Origin: Arenibacter algicola | GTDB lineage: Bacteria > Bacteroidota > Bacteroidia > Flavobacteriales > Flavobacteriaceae | Length of the DNA: 64,000 nucleotides | Assembly (NCBI RefSeq): GCF_000733925.1 | Contig: NZ_JPOO01000003.1 | Location: forward strand, 1,364,001-1,428,000 | Direction of reading: 5' to 3' | Part shown: in pieces, positions 33,870 through 43,627 of the stretch | Numbering within the stretch: the first letter of the stretch is position 1 | How the letters are laid out: each line of letters opens with the position of its first letter | Position numbers and translations under genes: made by a program | Notes under the pieces: model-generated | The model's input: only the letters and a program-made list of their open reading frames with translations | Database searches by the model: none | Told to the model about the DNA's origin: nothing

Positions 33870-36512
33870 ATGAATTTAAGACATTCCATAGTTACCAGAT
33901 TTGCACTTTTCTTCACAGGCCTAATCATTTTCTCCATTCTTTTATCCGGGTATTTGGTCTTTAGAAAAGCCTCGCAAGTAATTATGGCACATTCGAAGGA
34001 ACGTATTATGCACGGTTCAGAATTGGCCGAACAATCTTTTTATGCCCTATTGAACGAAGTAACCAATGACATAGCCGTTATTGCATTAAGTCCCACCATA
34101 CAGCAGCATATATTCTATCCTTCTGAAAAAACCACCGAAGAAATAGACCAACTGTTCCGTATAATTCTCGAAAACAAGGAGACCTATTTTCAAATCCGAC
34201 TGCTCGATGCTGATGAGGACGGTAAAGAAATTATTCGTTTCGACAAATTGGATGGCCAAGTACTTAAGTCGACCGATCTACAGCAAAAAGGAGACCGCGA
34301 ATATTTTAAAGAGGCCATTCAAGTAAATAAGGGGGAACATTATTTTTCCAATATCAATTTAAATGAGGAATACGGGGTCATCAGTACTCCCTTGACCCCT
34401 ACCCTACGTGTCGCCAGCCCCATTTTTGACAATGAGAACAAAAAAGTTGGTATCTTGATCATCAATATAAACCTAAATCCCCTATATCTCAATCTTGATC
34501 AAATTGCTGGCAACGACAGTAAGTTTTATTTAATAGATTCAGAGGGCCAGTATCTATATTCCCATAACAGGGCCCAACAGTTTGGCCAACAGACCCAAAA
34601 ATTTCAGAACTTTTATTCACAATTCAATATTGACAGTAGTTCCGAAGAACTTCTAAAAGATGGTTTCCATCAGCTTACGGGGCACAATGAGGCTAGTTAT
34701 TTAAGTTATTTTAAAGAGTTGCCCTATTTCGACGGAAAACGAAAAATCTATCTGATTTCGAATATGGAGCAAAATATTTTGCTTAAAAATGCCCTTACCG
34801 TACGTGCAGAGAGTATTCAGACATTGCTATGGGTATGCCTATGTTCAATACTATTGTCATGGTTCTTTACCAATTTATTTTCAAAAAAAATCACGAAAAT
34901 CACCAAGGCCATTAGCAACTATGACCAAGGAATCCCCGATGAACATACACTCCCCACCAACAGAAAGGACGAAATCGGGATCCTGGCCAATACCTTTTCC
35001 AAAATGAAGGTCAAAATAGATCAAAATGTGCTTCAATTGAATACCGCCCTGGAAAAGGAACAAATGGCCAGAAAACAAAGGGATGAATTTTTACAAAATA
35101 TGAGCCATGAAATGCGGACCCCCCTCAACGCTATTTTAGGCCTCACAAAACTTTTGTACAAAAATGCTCCGGAGCCACAATTACCTATTATTGCCGCACT
35201 GGAAAGAAGCTCCAATAGTTTGGCCGGCCTAGTATACGACGTTCTGGATCACCAAAAATTAGTCGAGGGCAAGCTGCATATCCAATTGGAACCGACCAAT
35301 ATTGCAGAACTTCTAAAGGATATCCACTCTACCTATTTATACGAAGCAGTTCAAAAAGGTCTTACCTTCAACTTAAGTATAGACGAGAAGCTTAAATCTG
35401 GCCTATTTCAGACAGATGCCTTACGACTGACACAGATAGTAACAAATCTAGTCGTAAATGCCTTAAAATACACTAAAAAGGGCACTATAAGCCTATCTGC
35501 CACTATCGACGGCCCTGGGAATCAAATGTTACATATAAAGGTCAGTGATACCGGTGTAGGCGTACTCCCCAAAAACCTGAATAGGATAAACGACCGTTTT
35601 TTTATGGAAAAAAATGATCTGTCCGGAAGGTATGGCAGTTATGGTCTAGGCCTATCCATTGTTAAACAGTTGACAACACTATTTGGGGGTACTTTGAAGG
35701 CTTCTTCACAAAAAGGCAAAGGTTCGGAATTTTTGATCAGCATCCCCACCATTTCCATATCGTCCCAAAAATCGGCAAAACCTGTTCCAACTTCAAAGTT
35801 ACCTCATCCTCAACTGTCCGGAAATTACAATATCCTGCACATTGAAGACGATGCATCAACCACCGAATTGATAAAGCATATTTTAAAATCCGACAATATC
35901 ACCTTACAGCAGACCAAGTCTATGGACGAGGCTTTGAAAAGTATCACTGAAGATGCACCAGATTTGATCATAAGTGATTTAATGCTGGATAATGAAAAAA
36001 TAAACTCTAGACTGGAGCAATGGATCAAAGCCAAAAAAATAAATTGTCCACTTGTTATTATTTCAGCCTTGGATGCTACGGAAGCCAACACCCCGTACAA
36101 TGAATATTTTCAAAAACCCTTCCAAATAGACCAATTGAAAGATACGGTCTATAAAATTTTAGGCAGCAATGAATTTAAGGCTCCGGATTTTTCTAATGTC
36201 TATAACAATTATGACCATGACATCCCTAAAATAAACAAGGTCCTTAAATTACTGGAGAAAGAATTTGAAAACTACCTTAAGGAAATAAACAAAATTGGCG
36301 AAAGTAAGGATCAAGTCAAATGGGAAGCCATAATCCACAAATTAATAGCCCATATCAACAATCTTAAATTAACCGATCTTAAAGAGGTAATCCCGGATAA
36401 AATATCTGCCATAAATGTGGATGTTCTAAATAATATAAATAATGTTTTTGCCTATTATTTGTGCTGTATTAGAGCAGAAAGACATCTTAATTTAAAAGTT
36501 GGATCTTTCTAA
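33870..36512 (+). CDS. Hybrid sensor histidine kinase with HPt-like tail
   Basis: 880 residues from the ATG at 33870. Order: TM helix (about 5-25), a Cache-type periplasmic sensor (about 30-310), TM helix (about 318-340), HAMP with coiled coil, dimerisation helix with FLQNMSHEMRTPLNAILG near residue 412, ATPase (NALKYTKKG, DTGVGVLPK, GSYGLGLSIVK), receiver with IEDDAS and Asp in LIISDLMLDNE near 713, and a C-terminal helical segment with IIHKLIAHINNLKL near 840 that resembles an HPt domain. Its 3' end overlaps the opposite LytTR gene by 26 bp. Confidence 0.9.
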   Translation: MNLRHSIVTRFALFFTGLIIFSILLSGYLVFRKASQVIMAHSKERIMHGSELAEQSFYALLNEVTNDIAVIALSPTIQQHIFYPSEKTTEEIDQLFRIILENKETYFQIRLLDADEDGKEIIRFDKLDGQVLKSTDLQQKGDREYFKEAIQVNKGEHYFSNINLNEEYGVISTPLTPTLRVASPIFDNENKKVGILIININLNPLYLNLDQIAGNDSKFYLIDSEGQYLYSHNRAQQFGQQTQKFQNFYSQFNIDSSSEELLKDGFHQLTGHNEASYLSYFKELPYFDGKRKIYLISNMEQNILLKNALTVRAESIQTLLWVCLCSILLSWFFTNLFSKKITKITKAISNYDQGIPDEHTLPTNRKDEIGILANTFSKMKVKIDQNVLQLNTALEKEQMARKQRDEFLQNMSHEMRTPLNAILGLTKLLYKNAPEPQLPIIAALERSSNSLAGLVYDVLDHQKLVEGKLHIQLEPTNIAELLKDIHSTYLYEAVQKGLTFNLSIDEKLKSGLFQTDALRLTQIVTNLVVNALKYTKKGTISLSATIDGPGNQMLHIKVSDTGVGVLPKNLNRINDRFFMEKNDLSGRYGSYGLGLSIVKQLTTLFGGTLKASSQKGKGSEFLISIPTISISSQKSAKPVPTSKLPHPQLSGNYNILHIEDDASTTELIKHILKSDNITLQQTKSMDEALKSITEDAPDLIISDLMLDNEKINSRLEQWIKAKKINCPLVIISALDATEANTPYNEYFQKPFQIDQLKDTVYKILGSNEFKAPDFSNVYNNYDHDIPKINKVLKLLEKEFENYLKEINKIGESKDQVKWEAIIHKLIAHINNLKLTDLKEVIPDKISAINVDVLNNINNVFAYYLCCIRAERHLNLKVGSF

Positions 36513-37173
36513 GTAATTCCGGGGCATAGCGCTGACTTACTGGCACATGGTCTTTGTTAATTTCCACAGCACCGGTATGTATCACGTCTATCATATTAAG
36601 ATTAATGATGTAAGAGCGATGCACTCGTTCAAAAAAATCGGGAAGTTTAGGTTCTAGATCTTTGAGGGCCATTAGCGTCAATATTTTCTTGTTCCTAAAA
36701 ACGATGGCTATGTAATTCGCCTCCGATTTAAAATAGGCCACTTCCTTTAATTTTATTTTTACCAGTTTCCCCCCTTCCTTAATAAACAATCTGCCATCCT
36801 TTTCCGGAGCTTTTTTACTGGCGGAAATAAATTCCTTCGCCTTTAAAAAACCCTTATAAAATCGTGGAAAGTCGATAGGTTTTGCCAAAAAATCAACAAC
36901 TTTGGGATAATTATAGGAATCCAAGGCAAAATCCTTGTTGGAGGTAACCATGATAACGGCAGAGTTGGGATTGAGGTCCAAAATATCCCTGCCCGTAATG
37001 TCCGGTAAATTATAGTCCAAAAAAATTAGATCAAAGGATGAATTATTGATAAGGTTAATAGATTCAAAACCAGATACCGTAGTGGTTACACTGTCTATTT
37101 CATTGATCTTACTACAAAAGTGCTCAAGTAAGTCACAAATCAACGGATCATCATCAACAATTAAACACTTCAT
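36487..37173 (-). CDS. LytTR-family response regulator
   Basis: 228 residues from the ATG at 37173 (an ATG 15 codons upstream is also possible). Receiver domain: MKCLIVDDDPLI, phospho-Asp in LIFLDYNLPDITG near 53, VTSNKDFA, Lys in LAKPIDF near 104. Output: LytTR DNA-binding domain (about 135-228) with VAYFKSEANYIAIVF, FFERVHRSYIINLN and VPVSQRYAPELLRKI. It is convergent with the hybrid kinase and likely its partner. The receiver HPt of the kinase could pass phosphate to it. Confidence 0.9.
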   Translation of the reverse strand: MKCLIVDDDPLICDLLEHFCSKINEIDSVTTTVSGFESINLINNSSFDLIFLDYNLPDITGRDILDLNPNSAVIMVTSNKDFALDSYNYPKVVDFLAKPIDFPRFYKGFLKAKEFISASKKAPEKDGRLFIKEGGKLVKIKLKEVAYFKSEANYIAIVFRNKKILTLMALKDLEPKLPDFFERVHRSYIINLNMIDVIHTGAVEINKDHVPVSQRYAPELLRKIQLLN

Positions 37174-37284
37174 GATCTTATCCAATAAATTACCATTTTC
37201 ATAAAGCAATATAGTCATTTCGTATAAAAAATAATTTTCCCGCCATCTAAAATTCTACTATTGTTGGTAACAAAACCAACAAAC

Positions 37285-38796
37285 ATGAACTCTAAAAGAC
37301 TTTTATTGCCCATACTTTCCATTTTCTTTTTTGGATTGATGGGCTGTAAGGAGCAATCCAAACCTTCCAAAAATATGGCGGATAATCTGATGGCCATGGC
37401 CGATGAACCGCGGGGAAAGGACAACGTGGCCTACCAATGGGCCTATATGGCCTTGGAAGGAACTGCTTTGGACACAGATCGCTTTAAACCGAGACCTACG
37501 ATAACATCCAGATATCTTGGTCTAATATTTACTGCCATGTTTGATGCTTGGACACGCTTTGATGAAAAGGCACAACCCTTATACCTAAAAAATGTAGAGC
37601 GTTTTCCCGAAAACAAACGAACCTTAAAAAACAAGGAAATAGCGGTGAGCTATGCGGCATATAGGGCATTAAAGGAGTATTATTATTCCGACAGCACCAT
37701 GTTTAAGGAAAAAATGATTGCCTTGGGCCTTGATCCGGATAACCAATCAACGGATGCCAATACTCCAGAAGGAGTTGGAAACCTTTCAGCTGCCATGGTG
37801 ATAAATGCCCGTAAAAACGATGGTTCCAACCAGTACGGGGAAGTTGAAGGTTCCAATGGCCAACCCTATTTTGATTACACCAATTATTCACCTGTAAATG
37901 ACATTGATAAAAATATTGACCTCAACAGATGGCAACCAAAGTATTTCATCGATGAAGACGGAAATAAATATAATCCAGGTTGCCTAACTCCATATTGGCA
38001 AGAGGTAAAACCTTTATTATTGGAGACTGCGGATCAATTTAGACCGGGTCCACCCCCTATGGTGGGTTCTGAACAATTGGCATTGGAAGTTAAGGAAGTA
38101 ATTGACCTACAGGCCAATTTAACTCCAGAAAATAAGGCCTTGGTAGAGTTTATGCGAGATGGACCCAAATCTGTACAACAGGCAGGACATTGGTTAAAAT
38201 TTGCACAAGACGTATCTGTACGGGACAACAACAACTTGGACGAAGATATTAAGATGTATTTCTTGGTAGAATCCGTGGCCATGGATGCCTTTATCTCCTG
38301 TTGGGATTCCAAAATGTATTATGATTATACCCGCCCATATGCCTTGGTGCACGACTACTATCAAGACCAGGTAATTAAGGCTTGGGGAGGTCCCGATAAA
38401 GGTATGGTTGAAATGAAAGGAAAAGATTGGAGGCCTTACTCCCCTGACGCTTTTCTTTGTCCACCTTTCCCAAGCTACGTTTCGGGCCATAGCACCATCA
38501 GCGGTGGATGCGCAGAGGCATTGCGATTATTTACCGGGGACGACCATTTTGGTGTAGAAGTTGAACTGGTACCAGGAGCGCTTACAGAGCCCAATAATCT
38601 TGACGATCCGGTTATCATAAAATTTCCAACCTTTACAGAAACAGCCGAAATGGCAGGAATATCCAGAGTAATGGGCGGATATCATATACAGGCAGATAAT
38701 GTTGCCGGATTGGAATTGGGCAGGCAGGTAGCAAGGTACCATTACAAGAAATACTTAGAACTTATAGGTGAAAATGGCAAAGAGGCTACTAAGTAA
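37285..38796 (+). CDS. Vanadium-dependent haloperoxidase / PAP2 superfamily lipoprotein
   Basis: 503 residues with lipoprotein signal (lipobox LMGC, Cys near 22). The vanadate/phosphate site is complete: KMYYDYTRP (K-x6-RP, near 342), PSYVSGHS (near 400, catalytic His after SG) and SRVMGGYH (SR-x5-H, near 459). In haloperoxidases these residues hold vanadate and halide is oxidised by peroxide; in PAP2 phosphatases the same residues cleave phosphate. Marine Flavobacteriaceae such as Zobellia have vanadium haloperoxidases, so this is possible, but the sequence alone cannot choose. A DoxX-like gene and an outer-membrane protein gene follow. Confidence 0.85.
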   Translation: MNSKRLLLPILSIFFFGLMGCKEQSKPSKNMADNLMAMADEPRGKDNVAYQWAYMALEGTALDTDRFKPRPTITSRYLGLIFTAMFDAWTRFDEKAQPLYLKNVERFPENKRTLKNKEIAVSYAAYRALKEYYYSDSTMFKEKMIALGLDPDNQSTDANTPEGVGNLSAAMVINARKNDGSNQYGEVEGSNGQPYFDYTNYSPVNDIDKNIDLNRWQPKYFIDEDGNKYNPGCLTPYWQEVKPLLLETADQFRPGPPPMVGSEQLALEVKEVIDLQANLTPENKALVEFMRDGPKSVQQAGHWLKFAQDVSVRDNNNLDEDIKMYFLVESVAMDAFISCWDSKMYYDYTRPYALVHDYYQDQVIKAWGGPDKGMVEMKGKDWRPYSPDAFLCPPFPSYVSGHSTISGGCAEALRLFTGDDHFGVEVELVPGALTEPNNLDDPVIIKFPTFTETAEMAGISRVMGGYHIQADNVAGLELGRQVARYHYKKYLELIGENGKEATK

Positions 38797-38893
38797 ATTA
38801 GTAATATCTCCCTTTAAAATTTCCACTTCCCCTTGGTAAGGAAATACAATATCTATCTTAAAAAATAAACACAATACAAAAAAACTGCAATAA

Positions 38894-39310
38894 ATGGTTC
38901 GTTTATCCCAAAATGGTAGAATACTTGGTATAAGCATAGGCATAATATACATTTGGTTTGGATTGCTAAAATTTTTCCCTGGACTTAGTCCGGCGGATAT
39001 GCTGGCCAAACAAACCATTGCATTATTGACCTTTGATTTTATTCCGGAAAATGTTGGCATACTATTACTGGCAATCATTGAGGTCGCCATTGGATTGTGC
39101 CTAATTTTCAAAATTCAACTCAAAAAAGTTATTGTTACAGCAGTGACACATCTTGTCCTAACTTTTATTCCGGTTGTATTTTTTCCTGAAATCTCCTTTT
39201 CCGAAGCACCATTTTCCCTGACCTTGGTAGGGCAGTACATAATCAAAAATATTGTAATCATCAGCGCCTTACTTATGATTTATCAACGGCCATATAGCAC
39301 AGTTTCTTAA
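38894..39310 (+). CDS. DoxX-like four-helix membrane protein
   Basis: 138 residues with four transmembrane segments (about 9-24, 42-68, 76-98, 108-128). IGIIYIWFGLLKFFPGLSPA near the start matches the DoxX/DUF417-type pattern IG..F.WFG.LKF.P..... These proteins occur beside respiratory or redox enzymes. It lies 97 bases after the haloperoxidase gene and on the same strand, so a shared function is possible but unproven. Confidence 0.7.
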   Translation: MVRLSQNGRILGISIGIIYIWFGLLKFFPGLSPADMLAKQTIALLTFDFIPENVGILLLAIIEVAIGLCLIFKIQLKKVIVTAVTHLVLTFIPVVFFPEISFSEAPFSLTLVGQYIIKNIVIISALLMIYQRPYSTVS

Positions 39311-39478
39311 ACCGGGATTCCAAGAATATTTGAGCTATTCGAAACTCCTGCAATTCCCGGACTTGTGTTATCATATTCCGGGACTAGGGATCTAAATAAA
39401 TATCCCCTTATTTACTAAAGCCAATCCTAAACTAGACTTTAGGTTTAATTAAACATACCTGAAATAGAATATCAAACT

Positions 39479-40627
39479 ATGAAAACAAAACGTATACACT
39501 TTATATTGGGCATATCCATGCTGGTACTTACTTGTAATCCAATAACCTTAAACGCCCAGGGATGTGTGGCCATTAGGCACTTTTCCTCTTGTGTAGGTAA
39601 CAGCCTGGAAAACAACCTTCTGGGCAAGGGAGATCTTCAAGTTGGCATGAATTATAGATATTTTAAATCATTTCGACATTTTAGGGGGACGGAGGAAGAG
39701 CCCGATCGAGTAGCCAATAATTCAGAAGTAATCAATCATTCCCATGCGTGGGACTTTTTCCTTACCTATGGCATTTCGGACCGTTTCTACACCAGTATAA
39801 CCATCCCTACGGTAATCAATGCCAGGTCTTCCCTTTATGAACATGGTAGGGAAGAAAGAAACAGTACTTATTCCAGAGGCCTGGCAGATATAAGGGCCGG
39901 GATTGGCTATTGGTTGTTGGACCCAGTTGAAAATCCAGAAGGAAACATCGCCGTTGGTTTGGGCATAAAACTACCAACTGGAAATTACAACGCCACCGAT
40001 ATATTTTATAACGTAGGTCCGGAGGGGAGTCCTGAAGTACGACCTGTGGACCAATCCATTCAACCCGGGGACGGTGGGTTTGGACTTACCCTTGATTTTC
40101 AATTCTACCAAAAAGTGGCGACCGGTCTATTTGCATACGGCGGTGGCTTTTACCTTTTGAACCCTAGGGAAACCAATGGTATTAGAACTTTTAGGGAAAC
40201 CCTTAGCCCAATTTTGGAGAATGAAGCTATTATGGCGGTACCAGACCAATATTCAGTTCGCACAGGGCTTAGCTATAGCCTATCCGATGTTATTTCGGCT
40301 TCTATGGGCGCCAGATTTGATGCCGTACCTGTAAAAGATATAATAGGAGGTAATGAAGGCTTTCGTAGGCCAGGTAATGTACTCTCTTTAGAACCCGGTA
40401 TAGCATATATACATCAGAATTTCACATTAAATCTAAATGTCCCTCTGGCCTTAAGACGGGATAGACCTCAAAGTGTTACGGATAGGCAAACAGAAATAAG
40501 CACTGGAACTCCTAGAAATGGTGATGCAGCTTTCGCAGATTATTTAATAAATTTCGGCATCTCCTACCGTTTTCCAAAACACAAGGCTATGGATATAGAC
40601 CCTTCGATTAAGGACACCTTTAATTAA
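39479..40627 (+). CDS. Outer-membrane beta-barrel protein (MetA/transporter-like)
   Basis: 382 residues with signal peptide (about 1-26, ending NAQ) and a barrel of alternating strands: GDLQVGMNYRYFKSF, ITIPTVINARSS, NIAVGLGIKLPTGNY, and a C-terminal INFGISYRF-type last strand. Cysteines at positions about 29 and 38 (GCVAIRHFSSC) form a short disulphide-like pair after the signal. The pattern fits the phenol-degradation/MetA-like outer-membrane barrels. Third gene after the haloperoxidase; 168 bases of spacer contain no terminator that I could find. Confidence 0.72.
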   Translation: MKTKRIHFILGISMLVLTCNPITLNAQGCVAIRHFSSCVGNSLENNLLGKGDLQVGMNYRYFKSFRHFRGTEEEPDRVANNSEVINHSHAWDFFLTYGISDRFYTSITIPTVINARSSLYEHGREERNSTYSRGLADIRAGIGYWLLDPVENPEGNIAVGLGIKLPTGNYNATDIFYNVGPEGSPEVRPVDQSIQPGDGGFGLTLDFQFYQKVATGLFAYGGGFYLLNPRETNGIRTFRETLSPILENEAIMAVPDQYSVRTGLSYSLSDVISASMGARFDAVPVKDIIGGNEGFRRPGNVLSLEPGIAYIHQNFTLNLNVPLALRRDRPQSVTDRQTEISTGTPRNGDAAFADYLINFGISYRFPKHKAMDIDPSIKDTFN

Positions 40628-40634
40628 ATAGTGG

Positions 40635-42206
40635 CTACCAATCTATTGGTCTGTAATCTTTAAGAAACTTACCGCACCAATGTTTGCCCGAGTTAATACC
40701 ATCGATCAACGGGTCCAATACCCTTGCTGCACCATCAACAATGTCCAAAGGAGGTTGAAAATCATGAATTTCTTCCTTCTTTTTGGACAATTCTACGGGA
40801 TCCTCGTCCGTTACCCAACCGGTATCCACAGCGTTCATATAAACGCCATCTTTAGCAAAGTCCAGGGCAGAGGTATGTGTCATCATATTTAGGGCTGCCT
40901 TGGCCATATTGGTATGGGGATGACGATCTTCCTTGTAAAACCTATGAAATTTTCCTTCCATGGCCGAGACGTTGATAATATGTTTTTTTCCGGTATTCTC
41001 CTGCCTCATAAGTTTTGACAATCGGTTACAGAGCACAAAGGGGGCAATGGCGTTCACCAATTGAACTTCTATCATTTCCGGGGTCTCTATCTCCCCCAAT
41101 TTAAGTCGCCAGCTATTGGTTTTCCTTAAATCTACTTGCTGTAGGTCAGCATCCAATTCGCCCTCCGGAAAAACTTCCTTGGCAGAAAGGGAGCTATCAA
41201 AGCTGTAGGGAATCTGGGATAGTTTTGCAGACGCCCTAATGCCAATACCAGGTTCCGTTGCATGCCAATTAACGGGCAGTGCATTATTTTGGGTACTCGC
41301 AGTGCCCTTGGTAAGGCTATTTAGTTCTTGCAAACAAAAATCATGATCAGACAATACCTCCTGGGCCCTTGGCGGCAACTCACCGAAGGCTACCTCTTCA
41401 TTTTTCATAAGGTGCTGGTAAAAGCCCGCTGGCCTTCTTACCGTTTGAGCAGCATTATTGATAAGAATATCCAATCGCTCGTATTGTTGTTCTATAAAAT
41501 TGCAGAAGATTTCAACGCTCGGGATATGTCTTAAATCCAGGCCATGTATTTTTAGTCTATGTCCCCATTCATGAAAATCCTCTTCTTTGGAGAAACGCAG
41601 TGCAGAATCTACCGGAAACCTAGTGGTGGCCACCACGGTGGCTCCTGCCCTTAACAATATTAGGGTAATATGATATCCTATTTTTAGCCTAGACCCTGTA
41701 ACTATGGCTACCTGCCCACTAAGATCGGCCGTCTGAAATCGCTTTGCGTAATTAAAGTCGCCACAATCAGGGCACATGGCATCATAAAAATGATGTAGCT
41801 TGGTATATACGGTTTTACATACATAGCAATTCCTTGGGGATTCCAATTCCAGCTCTTCCAAAGTTTCCCTGACTGGAGCAGCCAATAATTTGGGAGCTAC
41901 AAATACGACAGCTTCCCTGGCGCTTCTGATCCCGGTTTCCCTACGCGCGTGCTTATCACGCTCAATCATCTTGCGTTTGGCAGCCTTGGCTGCGTCCTTT
42001 TTACGCTGTTTAAATTCATTTTTGGCCGGTCTGGACAACTGGCCCGCAGCCTTCAGCAAGGCCACCCGTTTATCTTCCGGAAGTTCAAAAACCTTATGTC
42101 CGCTACCTACCAACTTATTAAGTAGAAAAATACACTGATCGATCTCTTCCGGACTTATTGCCTCCACTACATTCTCTTGCTTGTCCACCAGATTATTACT
42201 GCCCAT
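40635..42206 (-). CDS. Three-part short-chain dehydrogenase with zinc ribbon
   Basis: 523 residues. Order: basic, Lys/Arg-rich helical N-terminus (about 1-110), zinc-ribbon with two CxxC pairs (CYVC near 127, CPDC near 146), then an SDR Rossmann domain (about 165-520) with VTGSRLKIGYHI as dinucleotide motif, INNAAQ, and NVSAMEG carrying the catalytic Ser. Where a Tyr is expected four residues before Lys (Y-x3-K) the sequence reads TNMAK, so the Tyr is Thr. A Tyr lies earlier (RFYKED), off pattern. Either a distinct chemistry or an inactive nucleotide-binding protein. Confidence 0.75.
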   Translation of the reverse strand: MGSNNLVDKQENVVEAISPEEIDQCIFLLNKLVGSGHKVFELPEDKRVALLKAAGQLSRPAKNEFKQRKKDAAKAAKRKMIERDKHARRETGIRSAREAVVFVAPKLLAAPVRETLEELELESPRNCYVCKTVYTKLHHFYDAMCPDCGDFNYAKRFQTADLSGQVAIVTGSRLKIGYHITLILLRAGATVVATTRFPVDSALRFSKEEDFHEWGHRLKIHGLDLRHIPSVEIFCNFIEQQYERLDILINNAAQTVRRPAGFYQHLMKNEEVAFGELPPRAQEVLSDHDFCLQELNSLTKGTASTQNNALPVNWHATEPGIGIRASAKLSQIPYSFDSSLSAKEVFPEGELDADLQQVDLRKTNSWRLKLGEIETPEMIEVQLVNAIAPFVLCNRLSKLMRQENTGKKHIINVSAMEGKFHRFYKEDRHPHTNMAKAALNMMTHTSALDFAKDGVYMNAVDTGWVTDEDPVELSKKKEEIHDFQPPLDIVDGAARVLDPLIDGINSGKHWCGKFLKDYRPIDW

Positions 42207-42238
42207 TTTCCAAATATTTTCTGAAAATTAAAAACGTG

Positions 42239-42269
42239 CAAATGTAAGGTTTAAATTAGATTGCACAAA
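42239..42269 (-). promoter_or_regulatory. Promoter of the zinc-ribbon SDR gene
   Basis: On the minus strand TTTG (42269-42266), 19 bases, TACATTTG (42246-42239): a full consensus match. It is 33 bases upstream of the start codon. Confidence 0.7.
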
Positions 42270-42414
42270 CAGAAGTATTTAGCACAATCTCAAGGGTAGA
42301 ACTTAACCCCTAGGAGTATATAAATTTTTATACACAGCTTTCTTATCTCCATTAATTTATGTGATTCCCTTCCCAATAATCATAAATACGGAGTAAAGAA
42401 AATTCTGTGCGGAA

Positions 42415-43008
42415 TTAATTAAATGGCCCCACCATGATATGGGCCCTATGCGTACCTGGATCCATTAGCCATGGCATTCCAGGGGCGTGTGGCTTATCCG
42501 GTAAGCCTGTAGATTCTGTGGTTGCAAAAGGCGTATAGATAACGTATCTAAATTTTCCGTTTTGCAACTCCCCTGTTGTTACATCATAATCCTCTGATTT
42601 TCCATAATACACATACATCATGCTGGGTTCCTTGGGCATTTTTATTTTACCAGATGCCACTTCCTTGGCACGGATTTTCTCACGCTCCTCCCCTGAAAGG
42701 TCTTTCGCAGAGAGTTCCCTACCACGGGCCATGAAGGGTTCAAGCCTTTTGGAATAACATGCCACATTGATCCCGTCCTTGCTGGGATTATCGCCTATAC
42801 AGACCAAATTATTGGTTCCCTTTCTTAAAACTACCAATTCTCCCGAGCTATTATAACCATAAACCATAGCGCCATCCTTTTTTTCTTCAGGAGCGGGCAA
42901 AACAGCTGTTTTGATTTGGATTTCGTTGGGAGGAATCTCCGTTTTAATTTCTTGCGCCATTAAAGGACAAACTGCAAATAGCAACATAACTAGAATTAGT
43001 TGTTTCAT
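42415..43008 (-). CDS. Secreted protein of unknown function
   Basis: 197 residues with signal peptide (MKQLILVMLLFAVCPLMAQ, cleavage near 19). A central region has EEREKIRAKEVASGKIK and PSMMYVYYG, and the end reads PGMPWLMDPGTHRAHIMVGPFN. The conserved-looking HAPGMPW and HRAH motifs suggest a metal-linked fold but I do not recognise the family. Flanked by the SDR gene and HopJ; no operon. Confidence 0.6.
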   Translation of the reverse strand: MKQLILVMLLFAVCPLMAQEIKTEIPPNEIQIKTAVLPAPEEKKDGAMVYGYNSSGELVVLRKGTNNLVCIGDNPSKDGINVACYSKRLEPFMARGRELSAKDLSGEEREKIRAKEVASGKIKMPKEPSMMYVYYGKSEDYDVTTGELQNGKFRYVIYTPFATTESTGLPDKPHAPGMPWLMDPGTHRAHIMVGPFN

Positions 43009-43220
43009 GTGTAAATATTTTATATTCCGATTAATTATTGAAAATGAGCACCTAATACGATTTATGAATAACCAAATTGGATTTTATTCAATTTCCTTAA
43101 AGATAAAAAATATAGCCATAACCTATTTGACAAATGATGGAATAATTAACTTCAAATATCCTTCTTAATTCTTGAATGGATAATCTAAATTTACGTGCTT
43201 AACTAAAATCCTATCGAACA

Positions 43221-43565
43221 ATGACGGTATACGAATTTCTAGACAAACTCAGAAAGACTCCTGAAGAGATAAGCTTTGGGGATACCATAGGAATTATTGA
43301 CACCTATTATAATTTTTCACCTTCAAAATTCACTAATGGCGAAGTGATTAATGAGGCCGGACAAAATTCAGGTTCCTGTAAGGTCTTTTCTTTTGCACAA
43401 CATCACAAGTTGGGCAAGGAGGAAACCTTGGCCTGCTTTGGTTCATACTACCGAAAAGATGTCCTTGAAAATCCAAAGGGTACGGACCACCTAAACATTC
43501 GCAATTTTATGATCAGTGGTTGGGAGGGTATTTCCTTCGAGAATGAGGCCCTTAGCATAAAGTGA
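43221..43565 (+). CDS. HopJ-type family protein
   Basis: 114 residues matching the HopJ/type III effector-like family: MTVYEFLDKL, DTIGIIDTYYNFSPSKFTNG and the conserved GSCKVFSFAQHHKL and CFGSYYR. Despite the name, the family is widespread in free-living bacteria without type III secretion and is likely a housekeeping protein of unknown function. Single gene. Confidence 0.85.
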   Translation: MTVYEFLDKLRKTPEEISFGDTIGIIDTYYNFSPSKFTNGEVINEAGQNSGSCKVFSFAQHHKLGKEETLACFGSYYRKDVLENPKGTDHLNIRNFMISGWEGISFENEALSIK

Positions 43566-43627
43566 GGCCAAGCAATACCTTGTTCGGCTCCTTCATGCCC
43601 AATTATAGGGCAACGAAGAACGACCAA

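Noticed and set aside
43221..43565. Type III secretion effector
   Set aside because: HopJ name only; no secretion system in the window and the family is common in free-living bacteria.
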